NCBI GenBank assembly: GCA_900318355.1
Contig: ONKE01000037.1
Coordinates: forward strand, 1 to 47,431
Direction: 5' to 3'
Source of the DNA: an uncultured Bacteroidales bacterium
Lineage (GTDB): Bacteria; Bacteroidota; Bacteroidia; Bacteroidales; UBA932
Length of the DNA stretch: 47,431 nt
Shown: positions 27,301-34,369 of the stretch, piece by piece
Position numbering within the stretch: position 1 is the stretch's first letter
Layout of the letters: each line of letters starts with the position of its first letter
Notes under the pieces: generated by a model
Told to the model about the DNA's origin: nothing
What the model saw: the letters and a program-made list of their open reading frames with translations, nothing else
Databases searched by the model: none
Translations under genes and position numbers: made by a program

Positions 27301-27942
27301 CCCATCAAGTTGCAAATCCAGCGCATCATCCGCCTGCGCGACCGCCACGCCCCCGACTGGGAGGAAAAATTCGATTCCATCGTGCCCGTCATCATGGACA
27401 GCATCGACTCGCTGACCGACACTGCCAACGAATTCTCCACCTTCGCCAAGCTCTACAGCGAAGAGCCCGTCGACATCGACCTTTACAGGCTGATCGCCGA
27501 CCAGGTTGCGCTGTTCGACGACAAGGACAATATCGACATTGAATTCATCGGCCTTAAGGATGCTGCCGTTTCCGGCCCCAAGCCCCAGCTGACCCGCGTG
27601 ATAGTCAATCTGCTCACCAACGCCGTCCAGGCCGTTGAAAACCAGCAGCATGAAGAAGTGGGCTCGGGCAAGGATGCGACCCGCGGCAGGATTAACGTCT
27701 CCCTGCGCAATTCCTCGCGCGAGGGCTTCTACGACATCGTCGTCGAAGACAACGGCCCCGGCGTCCGCGACGAGAACCGCGCCCGCCTCTTCACCCCCAA
27801 CTTCACCACCAAATCCGGCGGCACGGGCCTCGGCCTTGCCATCTGCAAAAACATTCTCGAGCGCTGCGGAGGCGAAATCTTCTACTCCCGCGCCTTTACC
27901 CTGGGCGGCGCTTCCTTCACCGTCCGCTTCCCTAAGAAATAG
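24388..27942 (+). CDS. Very large multi-pass sensor histidine kinase, NtrY-like
   Basis: An 1184-residue membrane kinase. It has one N-terminal membrane segment, an extracytoplasmic region to about 210, a cluster of membrane segments (about 215-430), a second soluble region (about 430-655), further segments near 655 and 695, a third Cache-like soluble region (about 715-875), a last segment near 890, then a HAMP-like linker, HisKA and HATPase. The H-box is VAHEIKNPLTPIK with phospho-acceptor His964. The N-box is around Asn1078 (NLLTNAVQA), with G boxes DNGPGV and GTGLGLAIC. The AHEIKNPLTPI motif is typical of NtrY-type kinases that pair with sigma-54 activators, so the regulator at 18534-19685 is a candidate partner. 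The ligand is unknown. Confidence 0.88.
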   Translation: MNKFRHNWLSRYLWLFLIGVAMVLLGASVLSKRGTDLSDLASRRLTSRLEERTARLESYMAEVMALPKGVWPDLPDLPEDMVVYRYDNDSLKAWCHQFSLDNDDIASEYRVERLTARRFNLISPLVEVDTSFSYISLGPQWYLVKMVSDGRGTKVYGGLFVRNILDTRSYNGVNPRLKLSDRFAIYPVSSTGGTTIFLDGQPIMKIIQENTRVMPLVPDAGILWLAVLLVLSGIFLYLSRHCSLRNAAVAALAITGSMSIFYMLGRGMQGMSDFFSPTVYAGSRFFFSLGAVLIVNTTLTCLAICMSMVQVPLLLAVRRGGARRRRVFAGLLIVLTLALAAYIHATFSSIIANSNITLELYKIRDLSRFTAYVYISYLCLLGAIPLLLQIFGRVLRRPGGPRYDVFSRSGRLVFAFLSTAYLLTASSVLGFRREASRAEIWGNRLAMDRNLGFELQLRRMERAIASDPVIPSLLAFDTDYRISLGRITENYMHRLPQEYDVSLYMFREGDSDPGTLKYYNDRIRQGVALADSSHFLYSRAGNGRARYTGIFAYVTPSVGVTTLLVGIDSNADKEDRGYAAALGVNRSVLPRGYSYGKYLEDKLISYNGDYAYPTVLSGRLKDFADRVDDSGNTSLDRYVHFVTRISDDECVIISRPSEGLTQYMVAGLLIFLISFFGINIPLLFRKRTRTFERNYYKQRINIVLFSSLVATLVAMAAISVLFVYRRNEANLQSLMTARVNTVQSLVEARSRAFTGKEEFLSQEFAGILASIGDYTHSDITLYGTDGKVMRSTAPEYFERMIVGSRLDEDAFRNIMFSNRRYFIHKERVSGRSFYALYAPVFNTDGQMLAVLCAPYTDSGLGFREEAVFHAVFIITVFFLLLILTRFLSTKVIDKMFRPLVEMGEKMTAARTEGLEYIIYDREDELSALVRSYNLMVHDVSESSKQLAQVERDKAWSEMARQVAHEIKNPLTPIKLQIQRIIRLRDRHAPDWEEKFDSIVPVIMDSIDSLTDTANEFSTFAKLYSEEPVDIDLYRLIADQVALFDDKDNIDIEFIGLKDAAVSGPKPQLTRVIVNLLTNAVQAVENQQHEEVGSGKDATRGRINVSLRNSSREGFYDIVVEDNGPGVRDENRARLFTPNFTTKSGGTGLGLAICKNILERCGGEIFYSRAFTLGGASFTVRFPKK

Positions 27943-27957
27943 GTAACACTCCGGGAG

Positions 27958-29622
27958 CTACTGGGAACTCTTGGGGAGGGAGTATGTGATGCGGAGACGG
28001 GGACGCTTTTTGACGTCGGTGGCTTCGGGGCCGTAGAAGACTGCGCGGTAGTAGCGGTGGGTGTCGAGCATGGTCTGGACGCTCACGGACTCGGAGGATG
28101 AGTCGTTGGAGGCGTAGAGCTGCGACAGCATCATGTAGTTGTAGTAGTTGTTGTAGTAGCTGTCGTAGCCATAGCCGTAGCTGCCGTAACCATAGCCATA
28201 ACCGCCGTAGCCGTAACCGTTGTAGAGGTTGTTGTAGTAGCTGGCGTAGGCGAGCTGCTGGAGATACTGGTCGTATTCGCTTGTGGAGGAAGAACTGCGC
28301 TCAATCATCTCTTCGTTGGCCATCGCCAGGAACCAGATGTCGTAGTTGGCGGGATCGGCATCGGCCTTCATGCCAATTAGGGACTGGATGTGATGGGTGA
28401 TGTCGGGAGCGTAGCGGCTGAGGGAGAGGTTGATGTCGCCCTGATTCTCGTCCGAGGTGCTGGAATCGGTCAGGCTGCCGTAGGAGACGGTTTTGACCCC
28501 GTCCTTGGTGGTGACGACGCGGCTGGTGGGGCTGGCCATGGCGGGGAAATAGTCCAGCAGGGTGTAGTCGTCGGGGAACTCGCAGGGGAGTATGAGGCTG
28601 GCCTTGCCGACGACGATGCCCTCGGTGGAACCATGCTTGGAGATTTCCTCGAGAATCTTTTCGCGCAGGCTGGCCGCCTTGATGACAGGCTTTACGCCGC
28701 GTCCGCCTTCGAGGTAGAACTTGTCGGTGGCGGATTTGCCCTTGAGGGTGGCGTCGCCGGAAGACATGTTGAATGCCACCTGAGGGTAGCTGGAGGTGGA
28801 TGTCGAGCTTACGCCTGCGGTCTTGTAGTGTTTCAGGGGGCCGATGTAGAACATGAAGGACGTGTCGGTCCTTTCCTTCTTGCCCTCGTACATGGCGCTG
28901 AACTTGAGCGAGGCGTAGCTGCCGAGGATATAGGACTCGTAGACGTCGACGGGAACCTTGAACATGTTGATTCGTCCGCCGTTGCCGGCAGGCTCGTCCA
29001 TTTCAATGTAGATGCCGGGGAATTTCTTGACGTAGTTTTCAAGACTCTCGTCCAGGTCGTCCTTGGTGATGGTCATGTAGTGTTCGCCGAAGGCCTTCGT
29101 GAAATTGAAGGAGAGGGAGTCTGTGCCGTCGTAGACCGGTGTGCCGAGGGTTATGACGCCGCCGTCACGGTCGGGATAGACCTTGGGGTAGCTGGCCTTG
29201 GCAGTGATGGGGGAGGCGAGGGCGTAGACGCGGACGTTTTGCAGGATGAAGCGCTCGGCCGGGTCGGAACATGACACCGAGTCGGAAACGGCGGCGAAAT
29301 GGAACGACTTGAACTGCTGGGTGCCGGGAATGCCGAAATCCAGGGAGTCGGCCACGGGGACAAGCGTGAAGGCCGTGCTGCGGGTCGTCAGGCCGAAGGT
29401 TTCATCGCGCAGGGCACCGACCGTGAATCGGTAGATGCTGTAGCCCGACAGGCTGTCCGGCTCTTCCATGCGGATGTCTTCGAGCGGGATGTCCGCGGTG
29501 TAATAGTCATATTGCCGGTCCGTAGCCAGAAAGCCGCGGCCCAGCTGGGAGTCGACCGATATACATGAGGCGCAGCTTGCAATCACGAGGAAAGCTGCTA
29601 TTACAGAAGAATTTAGCTTCAT
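27958..29622 (-). CDS. DUF4270 family lipoprotein with a Tyr/Gly-rich segment
   Basis: A 554-residue lipoprotein; the signal peptide ends ASCASC, with Cys20 the likelier lipid site. The N-terminal half fits DUF4270, a Bacteroidota family of unknown function (DSQLGRGFL, YSIYRFTVGALRDETFGL). Residues about 457-500 are an extreme low-complexity run of Tyr, Gly and Asn with YGYGGYGYGYGSYGYGYDSYY as its core. A final strand pair RYYRAVFYGPE / RPRLRITYSL closes the domain. It starts directly at the stop of the glycogen synthase-like gene with no gap. That pairing recurs in Bacteroidales as far as I recall. Confidence 0.82.
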   Translation of the reverse strand: MKLNSSVIAAFLVIASCASCISVDSQLGRGFLATDRQYDYYTADIPLEDIRMEEPDSLSGYSIYRFTVGALRDETFGLTTRSTAFTLVPVADSLDFGIPGTQQFKSFHFAAVSDSVSCSDPAERFILQNVRVYALASPITAKASYPKVYPDRDGGVITLGTPVYDGTDSLSFNFTKAFGEHYMTITKDDLDESLENYVKKFPGIYIEMDEPAGNGGRINMFKVPVDVYESYILGSYASLKFSAMYEGKKERTDTSFMFYIGPLKHYKTAGVSSTSTSSYPQVAFNMSSGDATLKGKSATDKFYLEGGRGVKPVIKAASLREKILEEISKHGSTEGIVVGKASLILPCEFPDDYTLLDYFPAMASPTSRVVTTKDGVKTVSYGSLTDSSTSDENQGDINLSLSRYAPDITHHIQSLIGMKADADPANYDIWFLAMANEEMIERSSSSTSEYDQYLQQLAYASYYNNLYNGYGYGGYGYGYGSYGYGYDSYYNNYYNYMMLSQLYASNDSSSESVSVQTMLDTHRYYRAVFYGPEATDVKKRPRLRITYSLPKSSQ

Positions 29623-30441
29623 CTACAGCTGATCATAAAAACTGTTGTACGCGGCAACGTATGTGCCGTCGGCCATTGCGGCGCCGTCAAACGGCAGGAC
29701 GGGGATGCCGAGACCTTCGCACCATGAAACAATCTGGCCGTCTACGTCCGGAGCGCTGAAAATGACGCCGTCGCTATACTGAGCGGCAAGTTTCGCAAGA
29801 TTGATGCCAGTAGGCTCGGAAAGCAGGCAGACGTCGCCTTCGTCCACGCCTGAAAAACGGGCGAGGCGGGCGAAATCGGGGCTGAACGGCGCTGAGGGCG
29901 TGTCGTCGTAGAACGAAGTCACCACCTTGCTGCCGGAGAAGATGGGGTCGTCGCGGTAGGATTTCTTCAGATACAGCGGAAGGATGTGGGAAATCCATCC
30001 GTGGCAGTGGATGATGTCCGGTGCCCAGCGCAGCTTCTTCACCGTCTCGAGGACGCCCCTGGCGAAAAATACGGTCCTTTCCGCATTGTCGGCGAAGAAG
30101 TTGCCCTCGTCGTCGAAGGCGAGCTGCTTGCGGCGGAAATAGTCGTCGTTGTCGATGAAGTAGACCTGCATCCTCGCAGCGGAAATCGACGCGACCTTGA
30201 TCACCAGCGGACGGTCGACGTCTCCGACCACGATGTTGATGCCGGAGAGGCGGATGACCTCGTGCAACTGGTTTTTCCGCTCGTTGATGCAGCCGTAGCG
30301 GGGCATGAATGAGCGGATTTCCTTCCGGCATTCCTGTATCCCCTGGGGAAGATAGCGCCCGATGCGCGACATCGGTGTCTCCGGGAGATAGGGATAAATC
30401 TCGGAATTGACGAAGAGTACTCTTTTCGCAGAATCAGCCAT
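29623..30441 (-). CDS. Glycogen/starch synthase-like protein, GT5 N-terminal domain only
   Basis: A 272-residue protein matching only the N-terminal half of GT5 glycogen synthase (VLFVNSEIYPYLPE, DIIHCHGWISHILPLYLKK, KVVTSFYDD). The canonical ADP-glucose-binding KTGGL loop is replaced by PMSRIGRYLP. The whole C-terminal Rossmann domain, which supplies the other half of the active site, is absent. Because this short form is intact and seen in other Bacteroidales, I read it as a distinct protein rather than a pseudogene; enzyme activity alone seems unlikely. It is co-transcribed with the DUF4270 gene. Confidence 0.8.
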   Translation of the reverse strand: MADSAKRVLFVNSEIYPYLPETPMSRIGRYLPQGIQECRKEIRSFMPRYGCINERKNQLHEVIRLSGINIVVGDVDRPLVIKVASISAARMQVYFIDNDDYFRRKQLAFDDEGNFFADNAERTVFFARGVLETVKKLRWAPDIIHCHGWISHILPLYLKKSYRDDPIFSGSKVVTSFYDDTPSAPFSPDFARLARFSGVDEGDVCLLSEPTGINLAKLAAQYSDGVIFSAPDVDGQIVSWCEGLGIPVLPFDGAAMADGTYVAAYNSFYDQL

Positions 30442-30461
30442 TTGTCACTTTTTTATTCAAG

Positions 30462-30469
30462 CAAAGGTA
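30462..30469 (-). promoter_or_regulatory. -7 box of the glycogen synthase-like/DUF4270 operon
   Basis: TACCTTTG on the minus strand (30469-30462) is an exact -7 box, 20 bases before the start codon at 30441. No clear -33 TTTG is present at the usual spacing, only TTTA near 30495-30492. Confidence 0.5.
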
Positions 30470-30541
30470 AGAATTTTTTTCGATATTCCGATAAATAACT
30501 ATCTTTACGGTCAAATTGGTGTATTGTTGCCTTTTCCGACT

Positions 30542-31420
30542 ATGGCCTCAAGAGAAAACCGAATAATCCGTCGCCGCATCGCAGGCGCATATCTGTCCTC
30601 GGTAGCCAGCATCAGCCTGGTGCTGCTTCTGGTGGGGATAGCCAGCCTGCTGCTGGTCAATACAGAGAGCGTTTCCAACTATTTCAAGGAAAATCTTCAG
30701 GTCTCCGTGATCATGCGTCCCGAAGTGTCCGAAGCCCAGGCCGCCGACTATATCAGCTCCATCGCGTCGGCCCGCTATGTCCATACTGCCGACCTGGTTA
30801 CCCGTGAGCAGGGTGAGGAGGAAATGGCAAAGATGCTGGGCGAAGACTTCCTGTCGGTGTTTGCCACCTCCCCGATCCCGGTATCGGTCAACCTGACGAT
30901 GAATGCCCCCTACGTGTCCAAGGACAGCCTGGCCGTCGTAGAAAAAGAGCTGTCGGCGTCCCCGCTGGTCGAAGAGGTGGTCTATCAGCAGTCGCTCATA
31001 GACGCCCTAAATGCCAATCTGCGCAGCATCTCCATGGTGTTCGGCGTTTTCATCCTGTTGTTGCTGTTCATTTCGGTGGTGCTGATCAGCAACACCATGC
31101 GCCTGATTGCCTACGACAAACGTTTCACCGTCCACACCATGCAGCTGGTCGGCGCCACGCGTTCATTCATCCGCGGGCCGTTCCTCCTCCGTTCGGCGTT
31201 CCTCGGGCTGTTCTCCGCGCTGCTGGCCATCCTCATGCTGCTGGGCATCCTCTATGTCGTCAGGCTGGAATTCTCGCAGCTTTTCGAAGTGTTCCGCCTC
31301 GACCTGCTCCTTGTCGTCATGGGGATTGTGGTGGCCTCGGGCCTGCTTATTTGCGTTGCGAGCACATGGGTCGTCGTCGGGCGCCTCACCTCGCTTGATA
31401 AAGATGAACTATACTATTGA
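30542..31420 (+). CDS. ftsX: Cell division protein FtsX
   Basis: A 292-residue ABC-transporter-like permease of the FtsEX complex, which controls peptidoglycan hydrolysis at the septum. There is an N-terminal membrane helix (VASISLVLLLVGIASLLLV), an extracytoplasmic domain (about 50-165) and three C-terminal helices with the FtsX signature MQLVGATRSFIRGPF. The start is ATG 30542; the longer open frame to 30407 overlaps the divergent promoter region and lacks family residues. It begins the conserved Bacteroidota cluster ftsX-DUF3098-uppP. ftsE is not in the window. Confidence 0.92.
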   Translation: MASRENRIIRRRIAGAYLSSVASISLVLLLVGIASLLLVNTESVSNYFKENLQVSVIMRPEVSEAQAADYISSIASARYVHTADLVTREQGEEEMAKMLGEDFLSVFATSPIPVSVNLTMNAPYVSKDSLAVVEKELSASPLVEEVVYQQSLIDALNANLRSISMVFGVFILLLLFISVVLISNTMRLIAYDKRFTVHTMQLVGATRSFIRGPFLLRSAFLGLFSALLAILMLLGILYVVRLEFSQLFEVFRLDLLLVVMGIVVASGLLICVASTWVVVGRLTSLDKDELYY

Positions 31421-31421
31421 T

Positions 31422-31661
31422 ATGGAAGAAAATACAAAGATGCCCATTACCTGGAAGGGCTTGAAACTGCTTATTGTCGGAGTCGTCGTGCTTTTCGCCG
31501 GCTACATCCTGATGGCCGGAGGCGGAAGCGACGACCCGGCCGTGTTCAATCCGGCCATGTTCGATTTCCGCAGGCTCGTCGCGGCCCCGCTGGTCATCCT
31601 CTGCGGCCTCATCATCGAGGTCGTCGGAATCATGGGTATCTTTAAGAAGGAAGGGAAATGA
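31422..31661 (+). CDS. DUF3098 family small membrane protein
   Basis: A 79-residue protein with two membrane helices (LKLLIVGVVVLFAGYILMAGGG and LVAAPLVILCGLIIEVVGIMGIF) joined by a short loop with FNPAMFDFRR, the pattern of DUF3098. ATG 31422 starts one base after the ftsX stop; an earlier in-frame ATG at 31404 would overlap ftsX and add six residues. Its stop overlaps the uppP start (ATGA). Its function is unknown; its constant place between ftsX and uppP suggests a link to envelope biogenesis. Confidence 0.85.
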   Translation: MEENTKMPITWKGLKLLIVGVVVLFAGYILMAGGGSDDPAVFNPAMFDFRRLVAAPLVILCGLIIEVVGIMGIFKKEGK

Positions 31662-32473
31662 GCTGGTGGCAGGCAATCCTCCTTGGCCTCGTCCAGGGAC
31701 TGACGGAGTTTCTCCCCGTATCAAGCAGCGGTCACCTCATGATTTTCAAGGAGCTGCTCGGCGTCGACGCCGAAGATTTCCTGGATTTCACGGTGACGGT
31801 CCATTTCGCCACGGTGCTCAGCACCATAGTAGTGTTCTGGGGTGCGATCGTCGCCCTCTTAAAGGGACTCCTGAAGTTCCGCTACAACGACGAGACCGAC
31901 TACGTCTGCAAGCTGCTGGTTTCCATGATTCCCGTGGCCATCGTCGGCTTCTTTTTCAAGGACCGGGTCGAAAGCCTGTTCGGCGACTCCCTGCTTCCGG
32001 TCGGAATCGGCCTTCTGGTCACGGCGGCGCTGCTGTTTTTCTCCGACCATTTTTCCTCGTGGTTCAAGCCGGTCTATAAGGAGCACCGGGGCGGTATTTC
32101 CTTCCTCCAGGCCTTTGTAGTGGGTTTGGGACAGGCTTTTGCGGTGGCTCCCGGCATTTCCCGCAGCGGCACCACCATCGCCACCGGCCTGATGTCCGGC
32201 GTCCGTCGCGAGTCCATGGCGCAGTTCTCCTTCCTCATGGTGCTCGTCCCCATTATCGGCGAGCAGTCGCTGGATCTTCTCAAGGTCGCCATCGGCCATG
32301 TCGAATTCGGCGGGGGAGTGGGGCCGCTTGCCCTGGTCCTCGGCTTCATCTCGGCCTTTGCCGCCGGCCTTTTCGCCTGCCGGGCCATGGTTGCTCTTGT
32401 GCGCCGCTCCAAGCTTGGCTGGTTCGCCCTCTACTGCGCCGTCGTTGCGGTTCTGATCCTCATCTTCGCCTGA
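31658..32473 (+). CDS. uppP: Undecaprenyl-diphosphatase
   Basis: A 271-residue integral membrane phosphatase of the BacA/UppP family that recycles undecaprenyl diphosphate to the monophosphate carrier for cell wall and O-antigen synthesis. The N-terminal signature GLVQGLTEFLPVSSSGHL carries the catalytic Glu and Ser/His set, and the second motif PGISRSGTTIATGL is intact. The length is normal. It overlaps the DUF3098 gene by four bases and is followed one base later by lpxH. Confidence 0.95.
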   Translation: MSWWQAILLGLVQGLTEFLPVSSSGHLMIFKELLGVDAEDFLDFTVTVHFATVLSTIVVFWGAIVALLKGLLKFRYNDETDYVCKLLVSMIPVAIVGFFFKDRVESLFGDSLLPVGIGLLVTAALLFFSDHFSSWFKPVYKEHRGGISFLQAFVVGLGQAFAVAPGISRSGTTIATGLMSGVRRESMAQFSFLMVLVPIIGEQSLDLLKVAIGHVEFGGGVGPLALVLGFISAFAAGLFACRAMVALVRRSKLGWFALYCAVVAVLILIFA

Positions 32474-32474
32474 T

Positions 32475-33200
32475 ATGGAACGCCCCCTGACCTATTTCGT
32501 CTCCGATGTCCATCTGGGGCTTGACGTCGCCAATCCTGCCGGCCGGGAGGCTCGTTTCGTATCCTTCCTGCGCGGCATCCCTGCCGAAAAAACCGATTCG
32601 CTCTACCTTCTGGGCGACATCTGGGATTTCTGGTACGAATACCGCGATGTCGTGCCCAAGGGCTATGTGAGGGTGTTTTCGGCCCTTCTGGACCTAATGG
32701 ACGCGGGGGTGAAGGTGCGTTTCTTCCCCGGCAACCACGACATCTGGTGCTACTCCTATTTCGAGGAAATGGGGATAAAGGTGCTGGCCCAGCCCTACGA
32801 GGTCACCATCGGCCGCCGCCGCTTCTGTCTGGGCCATGGCGACGGTCTCGGACGCGGAATGGGCGGCTACAAGATTCTCAAGTCCATTTTCACCTGCCGC
32901 CCCCTGCAGGTCCTCTTCAGCACCCTCCATCCCTGGCTGGCATTCCGCCTTGGCAACAACTGGTCCAAGGGCAGCCGCCTTGCCAAGAACATCCGCTACA
33001 AGTTCAAAGGCGCCGAAGAGCCTCTCTTCCGCTGGTGCGAAGACTACCGCTCCCGCCATGCCGTCGACACCTTCATCTTCGGCCACTACCACGACAGCGT
33101 CTGCATCGACATCCCCGGCGGCGCCCAACTCCGCATCCTCCAGGACTGGATCCAGTCCTCTCCCTATCTGGTCTACAACAGCCAGACGGACAGTTTTTAA
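32475..33200 (+). CDS. lpxH: UDP-2,3-diacylglucosamine diphosphatase, LpxH-like
   Basis: A 241-residue metallophosphoesterase that should cleave UDP-2,3-diacylglucosamine to lipid X in lipid A synthesis. Metal-binding motifs are all present: DVHLG near the start, GDIWD, GNHD, HGDG and GHYH. The helical insert between HGDG and GHYH is of the size seen in Bacteroidota LpxH. Its stop codon (33198-33200) is the first triplet of the left arm of the long inverted repeat that follows, so the C-terminus could have been set by that element. Confidence 0.88.
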   Translation: MERPLTYFVSDVHLGLDVANPAGREARFVSFLRGIPAEKTDSLYLLGDIWDFWYEYRDVVPKGYVRVFSALLDLMDAGVKVRFFPGNHDIWCYSYFEEMGIKVLAQPYEVTIGRRRFCLGHGDGLGRGMGGYKILKSIFTCRPLQVLFSTLHPWLAFRLGNNWSKGSRLAKNIRYKFKGAEEPLFRWCEDYRSRHAVDTFIFGHYHDSVCIDIPGGAQLRILQDWIQSSPYLVYNSQTDSF

Positions 33201-33363
33201 GTCCGGAGGGGTTCTCTCCAGGAAAACTGTGCCGCCCACGGCATCATGAGTGGGAGGGGCCCGAAAGTTCGCAGAACTTTTGGGAGGGACGGAGCGGAAG
33301 CGGGGCCCCACAGTTGTGGGGTGCTGTAGCGGAGGTTTTCAGGAGAGAACCCCTCCGGACTTA
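33198..33363. repeat. 166-bp element with 22-bp terminal inverted repeats and internal hairpins
   Basis: The ends are perfect inverted repeats of 22 bases (33198-33219 and 33342-33363). They are extended after a small bulge by GAAAAC (33222-33227) pairing with GTTTTC (33335-33340). Inside lie three further hairpins: CCCAC/GTGGG (33235-33254), AAAGTTC-GCA-GAACTTT (33264-33280) and CCCCACA-GT-TGTGGGG (33306-33321). The whole could fold as a closed multi-branch structure. The two outermost triplets are the stop codons of the convergent genes on either side. It may be a MITE or REP-like repeat, a large bidirectional terminator or a structured RNA; no transposase is nearby. Confidence 0.85.
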
Positions 33364-34089
33364 GCCTTTGCGTGATTTCCGCTTGCTTGTTTTCTTTGCG
33401 GCTTTTGGAGATTTGGCGTCGATGCGCTTGGCGATGACTTTTTCCGGCATTTTCCCGAAAACGGACCAGTAGAGGGCGTCGTATTCTCCCGTCTCCCATT
33501 TGCGGACCAGCTCTTCGGTGGCCTTGTCGAGGCCGTCGGGCTCGTAGGCGCGCTTGAGGTCGCCGTCGAACATCTTGGCGATGCCCTGCCAGAAGGCGGC
33601 CGCCGCACCGCTCTTGTAGTTTTTGATAAGGTCGTAGGGGGTTATGCCGGTTTCGCGGTCGATAAGGCGGATGAGGAGCTTGCCCTGACTTACGGTCATT
33701 TCGCGCAGAACCGGCTCATAGGCCGTCAGGAGGCCGTCCTGTATGGTGGAGATGTATTTGTCTTTCTTGCCGCGGCGAAGACCGTCGGCGGCGATGGTGC
33801 TGTCGACCTCGGCGATCAGGCGGCCGGCTTCCAGGGCGTAGGGGTACACTTTGCCGAAGTTGTGGAGGAGGCGGTATTCATCGCGCCAGTTGCGTCCGCG
33901 ATTGCGCCCGCGGGCGAAGCTGTAGGCCGGGCGGAGGGTCTCGACGTAGACGGTGTCGCCGTTGCTTATAATGTAGTGCATATAGTTTCCGCCGCGGGGC
34001 ATGCGGGTAAGGAGTTCCTGCCCTGCGGAGGTCGCCGCGGTCGCAAGGAGCGCGACGGCGCAGAAAACGTATGCTGCGAGCCTTCTCAT
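33361..34089 (-). CDS. DUF4294 family exported protein
   Basis: A 242-residue protein with a signal peptide (MRRLAAYVFCAVALLATAA to SAGQ). The mature chain matches DUF4294 of Bacteroidota (NGDTVYVETLRP, NWRDEYRLLHNFGKVYPYALEA, LIRLIDRETG, NYKSGAAAAFWQGIAKMF) and ends in a basic Lys/Arg-rich tail of about 20 residues. The function is unknown. ATG 34089 was chosen over 34098 because the promoter places the transcript start at about 34090. The stop codon (33361-33363) lies in the right arm of the inverted repeat. Confidence 0.82.
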   Translation of the reverse strand: MRRLAAYVFCAVALLATAATSAGQELLTRMPRGGNYMHYIISNGDTVYVETLRPAYSFARGRNRGRNWRDEYRLLHNFGKVYPYALEAGRLIAEVDSTIAADGLRRGKKDKYISTIQDGLLTAYEPVLREMTVSQGKLLIRLIDRETGITPYDLIKNYKSGAAAAFWQGIAKMFDGDLKRAYEPDGLDKATEELVRKWETGEYDALYWSVFGKMPEKVIAKRIDAKSPKAAKKTSKRKSRKG

Positions 34090-34095
34090 CGTTTG

Positions 34096-34128
34096 CAAAA
34101 TTACGCATTTTTCAGAGAATGTGCCAAG
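34096..34128 (-). promoter_or_regulatory. Promoter of the DUF4294 gene, implying a near-leaderless transcript
   Basis: On the minus strand TAATTTTG (34103-34096) is an exact -7 box with CTTG (34128-34125) 21 bases upstream. The transcript would begin within a few bases of the ATG at 34089. Confidence 0.55.
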
Positions 34129-34252
34129 CGCGGCCGACGCGTGTCGAAAATTCGGGCAAAAATTTTTTCCCGCATTGCGTAACTCGCTGAAAAATCGGAA
34201 AGATAACTTTCAAAAAAACGTGTCGAAAAGAGTGAAATATTTTTCAAAAAAA

Positions 34253-34283
34253 CTTGCGGATTGAGATATTTTTACTAACTTTG
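34253..34283 (+). promoter_or_regulatory. Promoter of the rplP-rplQ ribosomal protein operon
   Basis: CTTG at 34253-34256, 19 bases, then TAACTTTG at 34276-34283 (exact -7 box). The predicted start is near 34289, giving an 84-base leader. Just upstream, TTTCAAAAAAAC occurs twice (34208-34219, 34242-34253) and CGTGTCGAAAA twice (34140-34150, 34218-34228). These could be A-tract upstream elements or regulator sites. Confidence 0.7.
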
Positions 34284-34306
34284 CAGTCCTAAATTTGAGG
34301 AAAACT

Positions 34307-34369
34307 ATGCCCAACCAGCTAATACTCAAGCATTTAGGGATTTTTGAGAAAAATTTTATAAAGTTATAG
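34307..34369 (+). CDS. Possible 20-residue leader peptide before rplP
   Basis: An open frame MPNQLILKHLGIFEKNFIKL starts 19 bases after the predicted transcript start and ends three bases before the rplP ATG. It is preceded at good spacing by GAGGA (34297-34301), a better ribosome-binding site than rplP itself has. It is not a remnant of rpsC. The composition is AT-rich, unlike the genes around it. It could couple or regulate rplP translation, or be chance. Confidence 0.4.
   Translation: MPNQLILKHLGIFEKNFIKL

Noticed and set aside
29623-30441. Pseudogene of glycogen synthase
   Set aside because: The frame is intact, has a promoter box and tight operon spacing, and the short form is known to me from other Bacteroidales.
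30407-30541. 45-residue N-terminal extension of FtsX
   Set aside because: It would run through the divergent promoter region, and FtsX homologues begin near MASRENRI.
33240-33363. Short peptides encoded on both strands of the inverted-repeat element
   Set aside because: Both strands give similar peptides simply because the DNA is palindromic; there is no start site or ribosome-binding site.
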